Origin: Tieghemiomyces parasiticus
Taxonomy: Eukaryota > Kickxellomycota > Dimargaritomycetes > Dimargaritales > Dimargaritaceae
NCBI GenBank assembly: GCA_027575765.1
Contig: JANBPT010001051.1
Span: forward strand, 1 to 15,752
Direction: 5' to 3'
Length of the DNA: 15,752 bases
The notes under the pieces were generated by a model. It ran no database searches. It saw nothing but the letters and a program-made list of their open reading frames with translations, and had not been told where the DNA came from. This document shows positions 1-10,769 of the stretch, piece after piece. Numbering within the stretch: position 1 is the stretch's first letter; every line of letters starts with the position of its first letter. A program made the position numbers and the translations under genes.

Positions 1-77
1 GTGACTATAGATCTTGCTTGGTTAGCTGACTAGAAAGACTTTGCCGGGTAGTACAAAGTATTGGATATTGTTTTTGA
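1..77 (+). repeat. Left arm of terminal inverted repeat (perfect part)
   Basis: The first 77 bases, beginning GTGACTATAGATC, are the exact reverse complement of the last 77 bases of the window. The first disagreement is at base 78 (G here, A in the reverse-complemented right end). The arm has no open frame and no telomere-like repeat. It could be the end of a transposon or one copy of a dispersed repeat at which an assembly stopped. Confidence 0.97.
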
Positions 78-116
78 GTATACCCCCTTTGGTTTTCAGG
101 CACTCAAAACTTTATG
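78..116 (+). repeat. Diverged inward extension of left inverted repeat
   Basis: Past the perfect part, similarity to the right end continues in blocks: TATAC, CCTTT, TTTTCAGG and ACTCAAA. These are separated by substitutions, a one-base difference in a C run and a four-base TAGG insertion in the right copy. The real repeat is therefore longer than 77 bases, and its two copies have diverged on the inner side. Confidence 0.7.
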
Positions 117-896
117 GTGCACTTATACATGAAGTTCCAAACGACTCTCTCTTGGACTAGGTGAGCTTCCCTCCCGGAGGCCCCTCCCCTACCCTCCTCC
201 AGTACGGCGCACGACTTTCCCTCACCCCTCCCTTCTCTTTATCCCTCTTGCTCCCTGCTGGACGTTAGGTGTCATTCGGCCGCCCTGGCTTCAATGCCTG
301 GCAATTTGTCATCGTCGACTCTACGCCGCTAGGAACTGGGCCGAGTTCTGTCATTTCTAATTTGATGTACATTACAACTTTTAAAGGGGAGAGAAGGATA
401 TGCTACATTTAATTGAATACCCTTTGACCGTAAGCCCTTGGTAGCTTTCCTGAAGGGACCCCCATTTGCTCGTGACCCTAAAAAGTGCCCATATCCTAGT
501 GGCTGGCACTCGATCCTCACGACCTCTAGCTTGACTTCATCAACATACCCGTACTTTTACAACAGGAGATAATACCTACACTTACTTTGCTATCAACGGT
601 GACTACTCTGATGGAATCGTTCGCCGTTGAAGGTCTACTCGCACAATTGAGAACACGTAGGGCGTTTAGTGTCCTGCTGACGACAGGATAGCTGGTGTAT
701 ACTCGCGCCATATTAATACCCGATGATGTGAAGAGACGACTTCCCCTCTTGGTGACGTCTTGAATTACCTATGTGCACACCAGAGTCAGAATACGAAGCG
801 GTGACCTAGTGCCATCAACTGCTGCGGATATTATTATTTTTACTCCCTGGTTCTATCTATTGCCTTAAACGCCCCATTGAAACCTCACCCCCCCCC
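117..896. other. Left flank, no gene recognised
   Basis: About 780 bases between the left repeat and the end of the U1-C gene. The longest frames are short minus-strand ones (about 60 codons at 329-520 and 526-711) with no recognisable motif and ordinary chance length. Bases 165-260 are pyrimidine-rich. A run of nine C lies at 888-896, next to the U1-C polyadenylation signal. I see no RNA gene. Confidence 0.6.
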
Positions 897-902
897 TTTA
901 TT
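897..902 (-). terminator. AATAAA polyadenylation signal of the U1-C gene
   Basis: The plus strand reads TTTATT, so the minus strand carries a canonical AATAAA about 50 bases beyond the U1-C stop codon. That distance suits a short 3' UTR. A G run on the transcribed strand (888-896) follows immediately. The assignment rests on motif and position only. Confidence 0.6.
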
Positions 903-950
903 CGCACACCCCGTATTGGGGTCCTCTTTGGAGTTTCGGGAGTGGCATTA

Positions 951-1739
951 CTACCGACGGTCACCACCATTGCCTACGCTTGGTTGGTATCCGTACGGCG
1001 GAGGTGGGGGCGGGCCGCGGCTATCGTTACCATAAGATCGTTGATGTTGGTCGTCCCGGGAATAGCCCGAACCCGAAGAGGGTGGAGGTGGGGGCGCGAA
1101 GCTATGGCGTCCACCACCGGACGGGGGCCTCGAGCCATGACCATAAGACCGACGATCTCCGTCATTCGGCGGGGGTCGCGAGTCATTACCGTAGGGTCGA
1201 CGGTCGCCACGGATCGGGGCCCGGGAATCACGGCCATAGGGTCGGCGGTCACCACCGTTCCGATCATTACCACGACCATTCCGATCGTCGTAGTGGTTCT
1301 GGCGTTGGCTACCCTGGTAGGGCGAGTAACCGTTGCCGGAATCCCGGCCGTAGGGCGCGGGTGGGGCGGAACCGTACGGCGTGAAGGATGGGGTGAACGT
1401 ATCCCCCTCCTTGGCCTCGCCGCGCGGTCGGAGCACCGTATCGACAATGTCCTGGTAGGCTTCTGGTTTCAACTCGGAGTAGTACTGCTCTACCTGGACA
1501 ATGTGCTTCCACCCGCGGTTGTGGGCCTTGCGGACCGCTGCGGTGTCGTGGGTGAGGAAGATATCGCAATAATCTGGGAAAGAGTGGGTAAGAGGGTAGG
1601 TGGATTTCGATTAGTTAGGGCATACAAGAATCGCTTGAGATCAGAGAGGCAACAGGCCTGCTCCGATGGACTCGGTTCGAGGCCGTTACCCACTCAGAGT
1701 AGCACAAGTAGTAGACTTACCGCAATAATATTTAGGCAT
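951..1739 (-). CDS. YHC1: U1 small nuclear ribonucleoprotein C (U1-C), two exons
   Basis: U1-C binds the U1 snRNP in the nucleus and stabilises its pairing with 5' splice sites. Exon 1 (1739-1721, 19 bases) encodes MPKYYC plus one base. Exon 2 (1573-951) continues DYCDIFLTHD and ends at TAG. The joined protein has 213 residues. The matrin/U1-C zinc finger is intact: C6, C9, H24 and H30 fall at the same positions as in known U1-C proteins, followed by the basic RKAHNRGWKH stretch and an EQYYSEL helix. From about residue 60 the tail is rich in Gly, Pro, Arg, Asp and Tyr, with imperfect repeats of a GDRRPYGxDSR unit at about 114, 129, 145 and 184, and poly-Pro blocks. A Pro/Gly-rich tail is usual in this family; the repeated RGD-type unit appears lineage-specific. 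The start is the first ATG and gives the family's invariant MPK-YYCDYCD beginning. The family assignment is close to certain. Confidence 0.95.
1574..1720 (-). other. Spliceosomal intron in the U1-C gene
   Basis: A 147-base intron read on the minus strand. The donor GTAAGT directly follows exon 1, and the acceptor CCCAG precedes ATTATTGCG of exon 2. A CTAAC branch-site candidate at 1618-1614 lies about 40 bases before the acceptor, followed by a pyrimidine-rich stretch. Removing it restores the conserved zinc-finger sequence across the joint, which is strong evidence that it is real. Confidence 0.95.
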
Positions 1740-2292
1740 CGTAAATGTAATAGACGACGGATAGGGAGTAAAGGAATGCGTAGGAAATCCAGAATGTGAT
1801 TCGCCAAGTCGTCAATCCACGCCAGCAGAAGTAAAAAATAAAAAAAAGTGTGGAGTGTAAAGGCATGTCAGACTTCAGATCTGGTAGTCCCATACCAGCG
1901 TTTCCCGACCTGTCTCCTCACGCTCTTTAGCTAAAAGGGTGAACGGCCTTGTTGCCAACCAGCGTTTTCACCTGTGCAAGGATTCTAGTGGCCTGCTTGA
2001 TCGGATCCTTGCGGTAGTGTTCGAAGGGGGGGGAGTCCCTTGCCGGACCGTTGAGAGTTAGATAGGTTAATAAAGTAGACTTTATTTGCGGCCGCTTACC
2101 TATTTAATGGAAGGAAATAGCTGGCTCACTAAATACGCGGCACCCCAGGACCCTTCAATCTAAAACAGGGCCTTTACCGTAAAGTTAGACCCGCGGATAC
2201 GCGGGCAAGGGCCCCCTAGCGAGCGGGCTGGGCAATAAGGTGTATACCAACTTTACCAAATTGTAACATTAAGGGGAACGGCTGGTGAGCGG
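1740..2292. other. U1-C 5' flank and intergenic DNA
   Basis: Read on the minus strand, the bases just upstream of the U1-C ATG are pyrimidine-rich (1741-1800) with a T-rich stretch at about 1830-1850, consistent with a fungal promoter. No clear TATA box is present. A small perfect palindrome, CCCGCG-GATA-CGCGGG, lies at 2190-2205, and a run of eight G at 2026-2033. No gene was recognised. Confidence 0.5.
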
Positions 2293-2874
2293 TCATGCCG
2301 GATTGGCATGATATGGAGTAAAGCGAGAAAAAGAGCGCCAAGTGGGAAGCCAATAGATGGGATATGGCGAACCCTGGAGACCCCCACCCCCTTTCCCCCC
2401 TCTCACCTCCGCCACCACCCCCATCTGGAACGGCGAGAGGAACATGAAATTAACCGGCGTGCTAGTCTCCATCTTCCCCACGGTAAGAATGTAATTCACC
2501 AAAAGCATGGACGAGTGTGAGTGGATACTGTGCCATCTCGCGCCGATCTCTCTATCGGCCACTTTCTGAGGCTCACAGCCCGACACGGTAGAGGAGGGAG
2601 GGGGAGGCTTTCGAGTACCATGTTTCGTTTGCAGGTGAGGCGTCTCTCAGGCCAAGAGAGCGGCGGGGAAGGAAAATAAGTCAGAGGCAGTTAAGCTACG
2701 GTTCACCTCCGCGTGTGGGGTGCCTTTCCAATGCCATACACAACCACCGAGGAAAGGCCGGTGGTCTGGTTGTTGTGGGCTGATGATAGACACCAGAAAA
2801 CGGTGTGCTTGGACCACAGTGACAAGATTATTCAGGGACACCGACGTTGCCCACCATCGTAGCGAAAAGGCCAT
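2293..2874 (-). CDS. Possible intron-containing hypothetical gene
   Basis: On the minus strand one reading frame runs from about 2932 to 2293 with a single interrupting TGA at 2649-2647. That stop lies inside a possible 63-base intron (2706-2644): donor GTGAAC after a GAG codon, CTTAAC and CTGAC branch-like words, then a TTTTCCTTCCCC tract and GAGAG. Removing it joins MAFSLRWWATSVSLNN...GTPHAE to TPHLQTKHGTRK and then a stretch containing MLLVNYILTVGKM and VNFMFLSPFQMGVV, giving about 172 residues. A GTGAGA donor at 2406 and a CTCCAG 33 bases later allow another splice that opens a hydrophobic C-terminus. I recognise no family and see no catalytic motif. The start is uncertain; upstream exons near 3050 are possible. 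A decayed gene or a chance frame is a serious alternative. Confidence 0.25.
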
Positions 2875-4690
2875 AGACAGCGATGGTGTAGAGTAGGCCC
2901 TCTTACGCGGACCACCGCCGCCCGAGTCGCCTTAGTGGGGGCGAAGCTGAAAGGGAAGGGTCACATAAGGAGAGGAGAGAGAGATGGGAGACTCACCTAC
3001 ATTTTGCTATCATTGGCGACGCGGGTGGTTATTTGCCTACATTCGACCATGCTCCTACCCGAAGTCCCCCTTAGCGGTAGAATGACGGCCTGGCCACGAG
3101 GAGAGGCAGGGTGACAAAAATAGGCCAGCTAGAACTGAGAGGGGCAGGTCGGTGGCGAGTGGACAGACGCGGGGGGGGATAGGGATAAACATGGGTGTGC
3201 GGGTGTGCCAATGAGGGAGCCGGCGTGGATGGGACTGGTGACGGGCATGTCAGCGGCTGACGAAAGCGAGTGGAGGCGCAGTGACGCAAGCGGGGACTAA
3301 AAAAAGGCGTTCCAGCGACGCCCACCCCTAGTGTCCGGTGGCCTTCATCATTGGTATCCAGTGGGGACGAGCGTGACTCAAAAGGAGAAAAAAAGAGATT
3401 GCGTATCCGAGGCCTTTCTTCTCATTCAATAGACGCCGCCTCCGTATATTACAGTTCTGGAAACACCCTGCGCTAGGATACTGGCACACGGGGGAGAAGG
3501 GGAGGGCAATTCGGCCATCCCCGCGTCCTGGCCCAGCGGGCTTAACGGGTGGGTCAAAAAAAATATTATTAAAATGACCAGGGACAATGACCATCACACA
3601 CAGAATTAGAAAAAGGAAATGTAGGGCAGCCGAAATCTCCCGTCGGGACCCCCTCCCCCTCTCCAACCTTCCCGCTATGACGTGTACTGCACAACGGTAC
3701 CCTAAAACCCTCTTGGTAGCTTACACCCCAATCCTCCATCATCAATTGCGCTTGCATGGTTTGGCGGGGTTCAAGCGCTCAAGCTAGAGCTGGCAGAACT
3801 CGGAAGGTCAGCTCCTGAATTGACTAGGACCCGATCGGTAGGACTCTCGTACGCCACGGGTTAATTGATATTTACCTGATATAGAATATTGTAGTGCCCG
3901 ATATCTCCGATCTGACAGGGTGCACGAGCCAGAGAGAGGAAACCGTACGATCGGGGCTATCCGTGTCCGTAAGGGCAAAGAAGGAGAACGCGCGTTGGTC
4001 CGATCGTGCCTCTGGGATGTGCGCACGTTTATCGTGGTGTTTTATGCCTCAATAGAGAGAGCGACACAAAGTACACGCATTTGCCCGATCCGATGGGGAC
4101 GGGGGCGGTGGTGGCTACTATACGGGGAGGGGTGCGACACTGTTGGGGCCATGGGGGGGATGAGATAAAAAAAAATAATGTATCCGAACAGGGTGGCAAG
4201 AGGGGCGGGATTTTGGGGTGAGGGTGGTGCAGGGCGCTACCAATCTATAAAATGGGGTGGGTACAGAATAGGCCGCAGTGGAGTTGTAAAACAGGAAGGA
4301 CGCTAATTGGCTGGGATTACAAGCCTCATCTGATGAACATATTAGGACGGCCAGTGACCCACCAGGCCAACCGAGCGCCGTCGGAATTAATACTGGAGCG
4401 AGTAGCTCTTGACCCTCACATGTGCAGAACACCCACATAGTTTGCAAAGAATGAAAGGGTAAGGGGGCCACTCTGATAAAGTTCCATTACGTATGTACCA
4501 CTCTGGTTTAGACATGGCGGATTCAGGCCATCAAGTAGGTTCGACGCCGGATGGAACGGCGGCCAATCAAGTCTTACATGAGCCCGGCTAGTCCCAGCGT
4601 TGTAGAGCGAGTGGGAGATCGAAAGCTATCCGCTGCGCAACCATCCACGTACTTAGGGAAGTAAAGTGAGTCCACCAGCATACGATGCAA

Positions 4691-4701
4691 CCCCCCCCCC
4701 C
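4691..4701. repeat. C homopolymer, 11 bases
   Basis: An uninterrupted run of eleven C followed by a CT-rich stretch. It is one of the two longest of the many C or G runs in this window. Confidence 0.95.
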
Positions 4702-5289
4702 TTCTCCTGCTATCTCTCCCCTCCCATCCGCCTTATCAGGTCAGATGTGACCCGTCTCCTCCCTGCCTGCCTCTGGAATCTCTCTCTTCCCCTCTTCTCC
4801 ACGGAGCGTTATTTTTCATCACTTTTAAGCTGTGACCATCGTATGTGGGCGTTTGGCCAGTGTACGCCCATCATTATAATGTAAACTTCCACCACCACCT
4901 CCTCCCTTATGCCAGGAGCATGTGGTATTCCACGTCACACTAATGCCTTGCGATCAGATCCCAGGCGCTAATTAAGCCGATGGCGACGGCCACGCCGCCC
5001 TCCACACTCCGAGCCCCCCGACTCGCTGGCCTGTGCGTAAGAAGCCCCACTGAACACAGGGGAGGGGGAGCAGGGATTTATGACGCACCGGATTCAGCCT
5101 GCGAAGTTGATATCGTAGTAGTCATCATGGGCCGGTATCAGATCGTCGTGCCCATACTGACTCCGAACCGCTTTGGTCCAACACAACCCCTCCTCTTAGC
5201 CGGTTTACTGCCAGATCCACCATCTAGCATCTAACTTCATTGGCTAGGCGTTTAGGAGCCAGCCCCTCTACTTCCACGCCCGTCCACCG

Positions 5290-5299
5290 CCCCCCCCCC
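5290..5299. repeat. C homopolymer, 10 bases
   Basis: Ten consecutive C in otherwise mixed intergenic sequence, immediately followed by TGCGGGG. Confidence 0.95.
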
Positions 5300-7116
5300 T
5301 GCGGGGAAGGTGAAGGATGTGCCGTCGGGAGACCAGGATGGCGGACCACGTGGCGAGCTCCCCCAACCTCTCGGCCAGCAAGCCAATACGGGAGGCGGGG
5401 AGCGACAGCGCATGCCAGGGCAGATTGGTCAGCCATCCCAGGAGGCTCGGAAACGGCCAACCCAACACGCTGTCTTTAGAAAGTGACATTGGCTGACCAG
5501 CGTTAGCCTGGTCAAACCGGCTTACTTGCCTTCGTTGGCCAATATCGGGCGGGGCTAGGTTGATTTCCACGACGTTTTCCTGCTGCATGAATAGACGACC
5601 TTTCACCGTGCCTCTCCCGGTCTACGAAATCCTCTTCCCGCCGGTGCCCACGCCATGCACGCCCCCCCCTCCCCACTGGATGCGGTTTGTGCCGAGACCC
5701 TGGGAAGCCGTTGACGCTTCACTTTACCTGCCGTTTATGGAATCGTCTACGGGCTTGTGGTCTGGCCGGCCATCATCTGCCCCTCCCCTCATGGGAGCAG
5801 CTTTTTTAGTAACGCCAGCCAGGGTCGCAAATAGACGACGGCTTTGCTAGCATCATTTGTTCATTCGCGGTGTGCTAGAGTCCGCCAGTATTGGGTCGAC
5901 CGGGCCAGTACATACGCACTTTGACGTTACATGGATACAATCCATCACGAATCCTATTGACTTATTTAGCGTACCACAAGCTGAGGCATGTCAAGGTTAA
6001 GGTGAAACTCGCTTCCCTTCGGAATGTCGTCCGCTAGGCCGGGTGCTTCATAACCGAGGGGTGTCAAAGTATCCCTACACCAACTAGCCTCCCTATTAAT
6101 AGCGGTCCCCTCGGTCAAGTGCTGGCCAGTAAGCCTAACCGACTGACCTGGTCGCACCACCTCACCCCCATTTACCCCCGCTGTAGTTATATAAAAAAAA
6201 AAGAGAAAACCTGGCAGCGAACGGGATTCATAGTCAGGACGACCGATCCGTAGCGAACGCAATGACGACATATTTGTGATTTCCAATCAACGCCCTCACC
6301 CCTTCGCTTGCTACACGGGGACGGCAGCGGTGCGCTTAGGAGTGAATGGGGGAACCGGAGTGTAAGAGGGTCCCTCGTTTTTTGATTTCCATATATCCAC
6401 TAGCGGCGTGCTGAGCCGTAACGGGAAACAGAGACTCACTTCCCCACCCGGCTGATTGAAAAAGGGGTTGTGACCAGCGAGGGTAGGGGGGAGGGTGGCA
6501 CTATTTATCCAGCACACAGAGAGGTGCGGATTTTAGGACCGCCCTGATCCCACGTAGTTTACCATTCTAGGACGGAGCCTCGTTGTATTCCTGAGAACGA
6601 GGGGGTGTTTGGTGGCTTCCAACACAATACCGCTTCTCAAGGCCAACCTATATCCCTGACTCCTGGGGCCGGGAGTAAGGAGGGGGGGTCTACTTTCCAG
6701 AGCACCGCCTCAGACAATTACTGAAATGTAGGATTATCAACCGCAGGCGCAGGCCCTTGCGCAATACAAACAATACTATCCCTCCAGCATCCCGGGCGAG
6801 GTTACTGGTAGGGGCTTCAACCATATGGAAGCACCCGGTTTTGATAGAACCACGTCCGACGTCGTCTCGGTGGCTATGGTTTACTTCATTCTCCCCCATT
6901 ACACGGTAGCTGCTCTCATCAGAGTAGATGCTGGCCTCCACTTATCACCCCCGTCTATCCACCTCCACCCCCCTATTCCACCATGGTTCTTGAAGTAATC
7001 CAGACTAAAGAGGGTGCAAGGAGGACGGACTCCATTGCCTTCCCTCCTTTCAGGCCAGACGGAAAATTTAGAAGCCAAGAGAACCAGACTGTGCCACCAC
7101 ACCACCTGGATGGTTG

Positions 7117-7593
7117 ATGAGTCGCTCGCTGGCTGTCGTAGGGTTTGTGAGACGGGGAGGTGGATGGGCCGGCGCAAGGGCAGGCAGTACCGGCTGCAGT
7201 GAGCGGTCAGGTACCTTCCGCCTCCCTCTCTCTGTCTGACTTGGCCTCCTCCCAGACGGGAAGTCGCACGGCGCCGCTGTCTCTGACCTTGTCCACGATG
7301 TCGTGATGGTGGCTCTAAGGAGGTTTTCTTCGCCGTTAAAAGACAGGGCGGTGGACTACATTGTGCTCAGAATCATGTCTTACCAAACGTGCCGTGGTAA
7401 CAAGCTCGGGATAGCCTTTCCCCCTCCTTTCTCGGTAGTAATACTATTGTATACCGTGGACGTATTCATAGAACGTCATACTTCTGCTGCGACATCTATC
7501 TGTCTAGTCCATACGTGTCTCGACATCGGTACAGGGCCACCCAGTTACCCTTCGCTGCATTACAGGTGTGCACCGGCCTCTACCACAGGGTAA
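7117..7593 (+). CDS. Weak two-exon gene model, function unknown
   Basis: A 45-base intron candidate at 7211-7255 has all the expected parts: GTACCT donor, pyrimidine-rich body, CTGAC 15 bases before the end, and CCCAG acceptor. Splicing joins exon 1 (ATG at 7117, MSRSLAVVGFVRRGGGW) in phase to exon 2 (7256-7593, DGKSHGAAVSDLVHDVV and onward to TAA), giving 143 residues. The frame reopens after that TAA and runs to 7848. No domain is recognisable; exon 2 contains one moderately hydrophobic segment (FSVVILLYTVDVFI). The codons are not GC-rich at third positions, unlike the confirmed genes. Pyrimidine tracts are common here, so the intron may be coincidental. This is offered as a lead, not as a firm gene. 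Confidence 0.15.
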
Positions 7594-8534
7594 CATCACT
7601 TGGCACCCCCTGCCGGGAGTGAGTTTGTAGGTTTCTATAAATATATATACCTCTCTCGCCAACTAACATCTGAGATTCAGGCCCACAGTAGCCCAATGCG
7701 AGTGGCCTTACTGAGTGATGCGGCCTATACATCCATTTCTAGGCAATGGCCCACAGAAGTGGTTTGGCCGAGCTGTATGGGAGGTAGGGGGGATGCTATG
7801 AGACCCAGGGCCTGCACGGCTAGAACCTTGATTCCTCCGTATCCGTAATAACTCCATGCAAAGGGGAAAAAAGCCGGCGGAGGAGGAAAGGGGAGAGCAG
7901 GGTGAACAATATACTAGGCTATTCGGAGAGCCCTAGTAACCCGCAAGGCGGACATGGGCTTCAGGAAAGTACGCCCGAATTTTGGCGTCGTCATAATGAG
8001 CACGGCACTAAGTAGGTGTAAGCCCCCCCCTTATCGCCTGCTCAACCTCCGCACCCTCTTGGCCGTTCCGGTTCCTGAGTATGATCAGCTATGGAGACAC
8101 ACAAGGCCGGGTTAGGCAATTACTTGAAACATTGTGATAACTGAGGCCCAGGTGCAGACCCAGGGGGGGGTTAGCCGACAACGGAATATAGGCAAACTTG
8201 ACCAACACTGAAAAGGCCAATCTTTATTGCTCGAATTCCTTGGCTTGAGAGGTGATATGGGTAAGTGTGTCGGCAAAGAAAATATAATGCTGGCAGTGAT
8301 CAGGTAAAATGTGGAGGATCCGTAAGGGGACAGCAGTGCGCGTGTACAGGAATGAGGGCTGGCCGGTGAAAGCCGAGTACCCACGTATCAACCTGGGGCA
8401 GAGAGAGGCACACGTTCGGGCGGTTTCTTGGGGGAGGGCGTGCGGATCCGCTATGCTTCTCCGAAAGCCCCTCCCCCTATATTACACTGTGAGGCCATTC
8501 CCTTGCGTAGTAGGGTTCCAGACTTTCGGGTTTA

Positions 8535-8542
8535 TGACGTCA
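8535..8542. promoter_or_regulatory. CRE palindrome TGACGTCA
   Basis: An exact cAMP-response-element palindrome, the site bound by CREB/ATF-class bZIP dimers. A half-site ACGTCA follows about 30 bases downstream. It lies 4.6 kb from the bZIP gene in the same window. Whether it is functional is unknown. Confidence 0.4.
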
Positions 8543-8813
8543 GGGTGGCTTAGCCCTCCCCCCACCCTCTCACGTCACCTGTCTAGGAAATAGTCGGATA
8601 GGCCTAACGCACTAAGCCCCTCGTCATGTAGAGAGGCAATTAGCCCCCCCTCTTCTATCATCCAGCGTAGGTAGACAGTGGAATCCAATGGCATCAAGCT
8701 CTTCGCGTAAGAGGGTTATCACCGGGGAAGTAGAGAGGCGCGAGGGGGAGAAGGGGAGCGTTCGGCGGTGGTTACGTCAAGTTACGGGTTAGAGTTCGCA
8801 ACAATCTTTTGTA

Positions 8814-8842
8814 AGGCCAAGGAGGCACTCGCACCTTGGCCT
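8814..8842. other. Perfect 9-bp hairpin
   Basis: AGGCCAAGG (8814-8822) pairs perfectly with CCTTGGCCT (8834-8842) around an 11-base loop. No T run follows and no gene is adjacent. A stem of this size is only mildly unexpected in 15 kb. Confidence 0.5.
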
Positions 8843-8960
8843 GTGGTCGCGTCAGATATAGACTACGGACTACGTCGTTCCTTGCTCATACTGACCTCCC
8901 ACCTCACTTGGTTTTACGTCCAACCTGACTGACGTCGCTGGGCCTTTTTTATTTTTTGAA

Positions 8961-8970
8961 GGGGGGGGGG
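8961..8970. repeat. G homopolymer, 10 bases
   Basis: Ten consecutive G directly after two T runs, giving a sharp T-to-G transition on one strand. Confidence 0.95.
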
Positions 8971-10769
8971 CGTTGTCGTATTACCGTTATACAAAAATCT
9001 GACCCCCCCTCCATTATCCACGGTACCTCCACCACACACCTCACGTTTAAAACCGGGTCTAGTAATGCTACTGTGCCCAATTAATGCTACAAAGCAGTAC
9101 AGATTACATTACCGGTTGGCAGGTACCTTCATTGGGCCAAATCGTATTGTTACACCGCTGTTTGTCCCCCACGTATGAGATGAACACCTGAACGGGTCAA
9201 TCCTGCTATCCCCTTTAAAAATATTTCGGTCCGCGCGCGCATCATGACCTGCTTCTCCCGCTTTTCCCTCTAATGCTACCCCCTACCACTATACTTCAAT
9301 TGGCCCTCGGTGACGCAGACGTTGCCCGAGTTTCGTTCCACCGAGCCTCCCAGGCTGTGCTATGGCTATGAGTATACCCTGAGTGACTTACGCGGCAACT
9401 GCCAAGCTGAGACTTACGTAGGCGTTACCATAGCAGCTCTGGCTGGAGGGAGGATGAAGTGGTAATATGTCTTGATCCACGATACGCTAATGAGTCGGGT
9501 TGTAGATGTAGAGGGCAGACTGGTCCCGGTTTCCTCCCCTTCTGATGGGGGGGGATGGGGTTGAGTGTCTTTATAGCTAGTAGTACTTAGATACAGCATC
9601 AACCTTGACGGTCCGCCACGCATTACCTCTCAAGTATACAGGGTCACCATGATATAGCGTGGTGCAATTGAGTAGGTGGAGGGTTATCCCCGTGGGTTAT
9701 CTTCACTCCCCCCTCTTCCGTTGATCCCCCTAGGTAGAGCCTTGCTGCTGTTTACGCCACCAATATCCGAATGGGACTTGGCCCTAGCTCAAAATGGAAT
9801 GGGTGATGTTGGCCTCGATTGGACTCGGTAAGTCGGCCCGGGGCGCTTCAACCCACTGTCTCCTGGTAAGCGAAGTAATTTAACCACCCCTACCCTACCT
9901 CACTGTTGAGGGGGTATTTAGTGTCAACTGCGACTACCGATTGGGGCGAAGTACGGCGGTTGTATCTACAGCCCGAGAACGACGGTATCCCTCCCCATTG
10001 GCGAGTACAACGTGCAGGTTTGGCGATGCCGCCCACTCCTCTCCTCTTTTAAGGGACGTGTAAAATGTCGACTCTACCTGACTATGGGTAAATATAATGA
10101 GACTGATCCGGTTTAATCATGTTATTAGTACACGGCATAACCGCTTCCTTGTTTTCGGTAGCAGTGCTATTTGGGATAGGTGCCCTGTCATTCATAAGAA
10201 AGGTATTGATGATTGGATCACATTTACGGAGCCTCTTGGCGAAGGTGTAACCCGCCCGCTTCGCTAACGTCCGTACGGACGGGGGGGGAGGTGCGCGGTA
10301 CACGTGCGTGTCGAGTGGAAAGAAATCCGGGGGCCACTTATAGTGCTTATCGCCCACAAAAGGTTTGGCGACTGGGAGTAGCGTTTTCTTGAAAACAGCA
10401 ATTGGTGTATGACGTGGGGTCACGCTATGAGATAACAAGGATTACCTTCGCTATCTGAAGATAATCGCCGCCCTCCGCACATTGACGGTCCGACCACTTG
10501 GCTTATAACCTGTTGGACATGCGCTGAAATCTGTTGGGCAGTCTGTAATTTCATATCTCTCCCCCCCACTCCGCCCGGCCCGGTTCCAGGCGAGCGCGCA
10601 GGGGCGGAAGACACGGAAATATGACTGGCTATTCCCTTTTCTCCGGCCTTCAAACGGTTGGTCAGGCGTAGCCGACGAGGTTCCATTGACACCTCTCACC
10701 TACACCATGTCCCCCCCTACACCTCATCACCCCCCCATAAATTCCTCATTTCCCGCACCATAGCCAATC

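Larger units (their letters stand above)
2933..7116. other. Long gene-poor stretch
   Basis: About 4.2 kb with no recognisable gene or RNA. Frames of 100-118 codons occur on the minus strand at 3328-3666, 4118-4471, 5268-5606 and 5966-6286. The first begins with an Arg-rich segment and a hydrophobic stretch, LHFLFLILCVMVIV, but nothing confirms that it is expressed. Codon use in these frames does not show the GC-rich third positions of the two solid genes. The stretch also holds C/G runs (3171, 4691, 5290), A runs (3556, 4167, 6193) and a hairpin at 5494-5514. Confidence 0.5.

Noticed and set aside
1..77. Telomere or subtelomeric end
   Set aside because: No tandem TTAGGG-type or other short repeat is present at either end.
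942..1799. 285-codon plus-strand open frame overlapping the U1-C gene
   Set aside because: It lies opposite the GC-rich U1-C exon and its intron, has a composition of repeated Val/Arg/Thr typical of an antisense shadow, and resembles no protein. The minus strand encodes an unmistakable U1-C.
1868..1884. tRNA-like anticodon arm with a seven-base loop and a UCA anticodon
   Set aside because: Only one arm fits. There is no T-arm GTTCRA sequence, no acceptor stem and no Pol III terminator at the right distance.
1749..5841. Short dispersed repeat AATAGACGAC at 1749, 5590 and 5830
   Set aside because: Identical 10-12 base words are expected by chance several times in a window this long; there is no spacing pattern or flanking similarity.
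6193..6300. Possible Pol III transcript on the minus strand ending in a run of ten T
   Set aside because: No convincing box A or box B and no foldable tRNA or 5S structure upstream of the T run.
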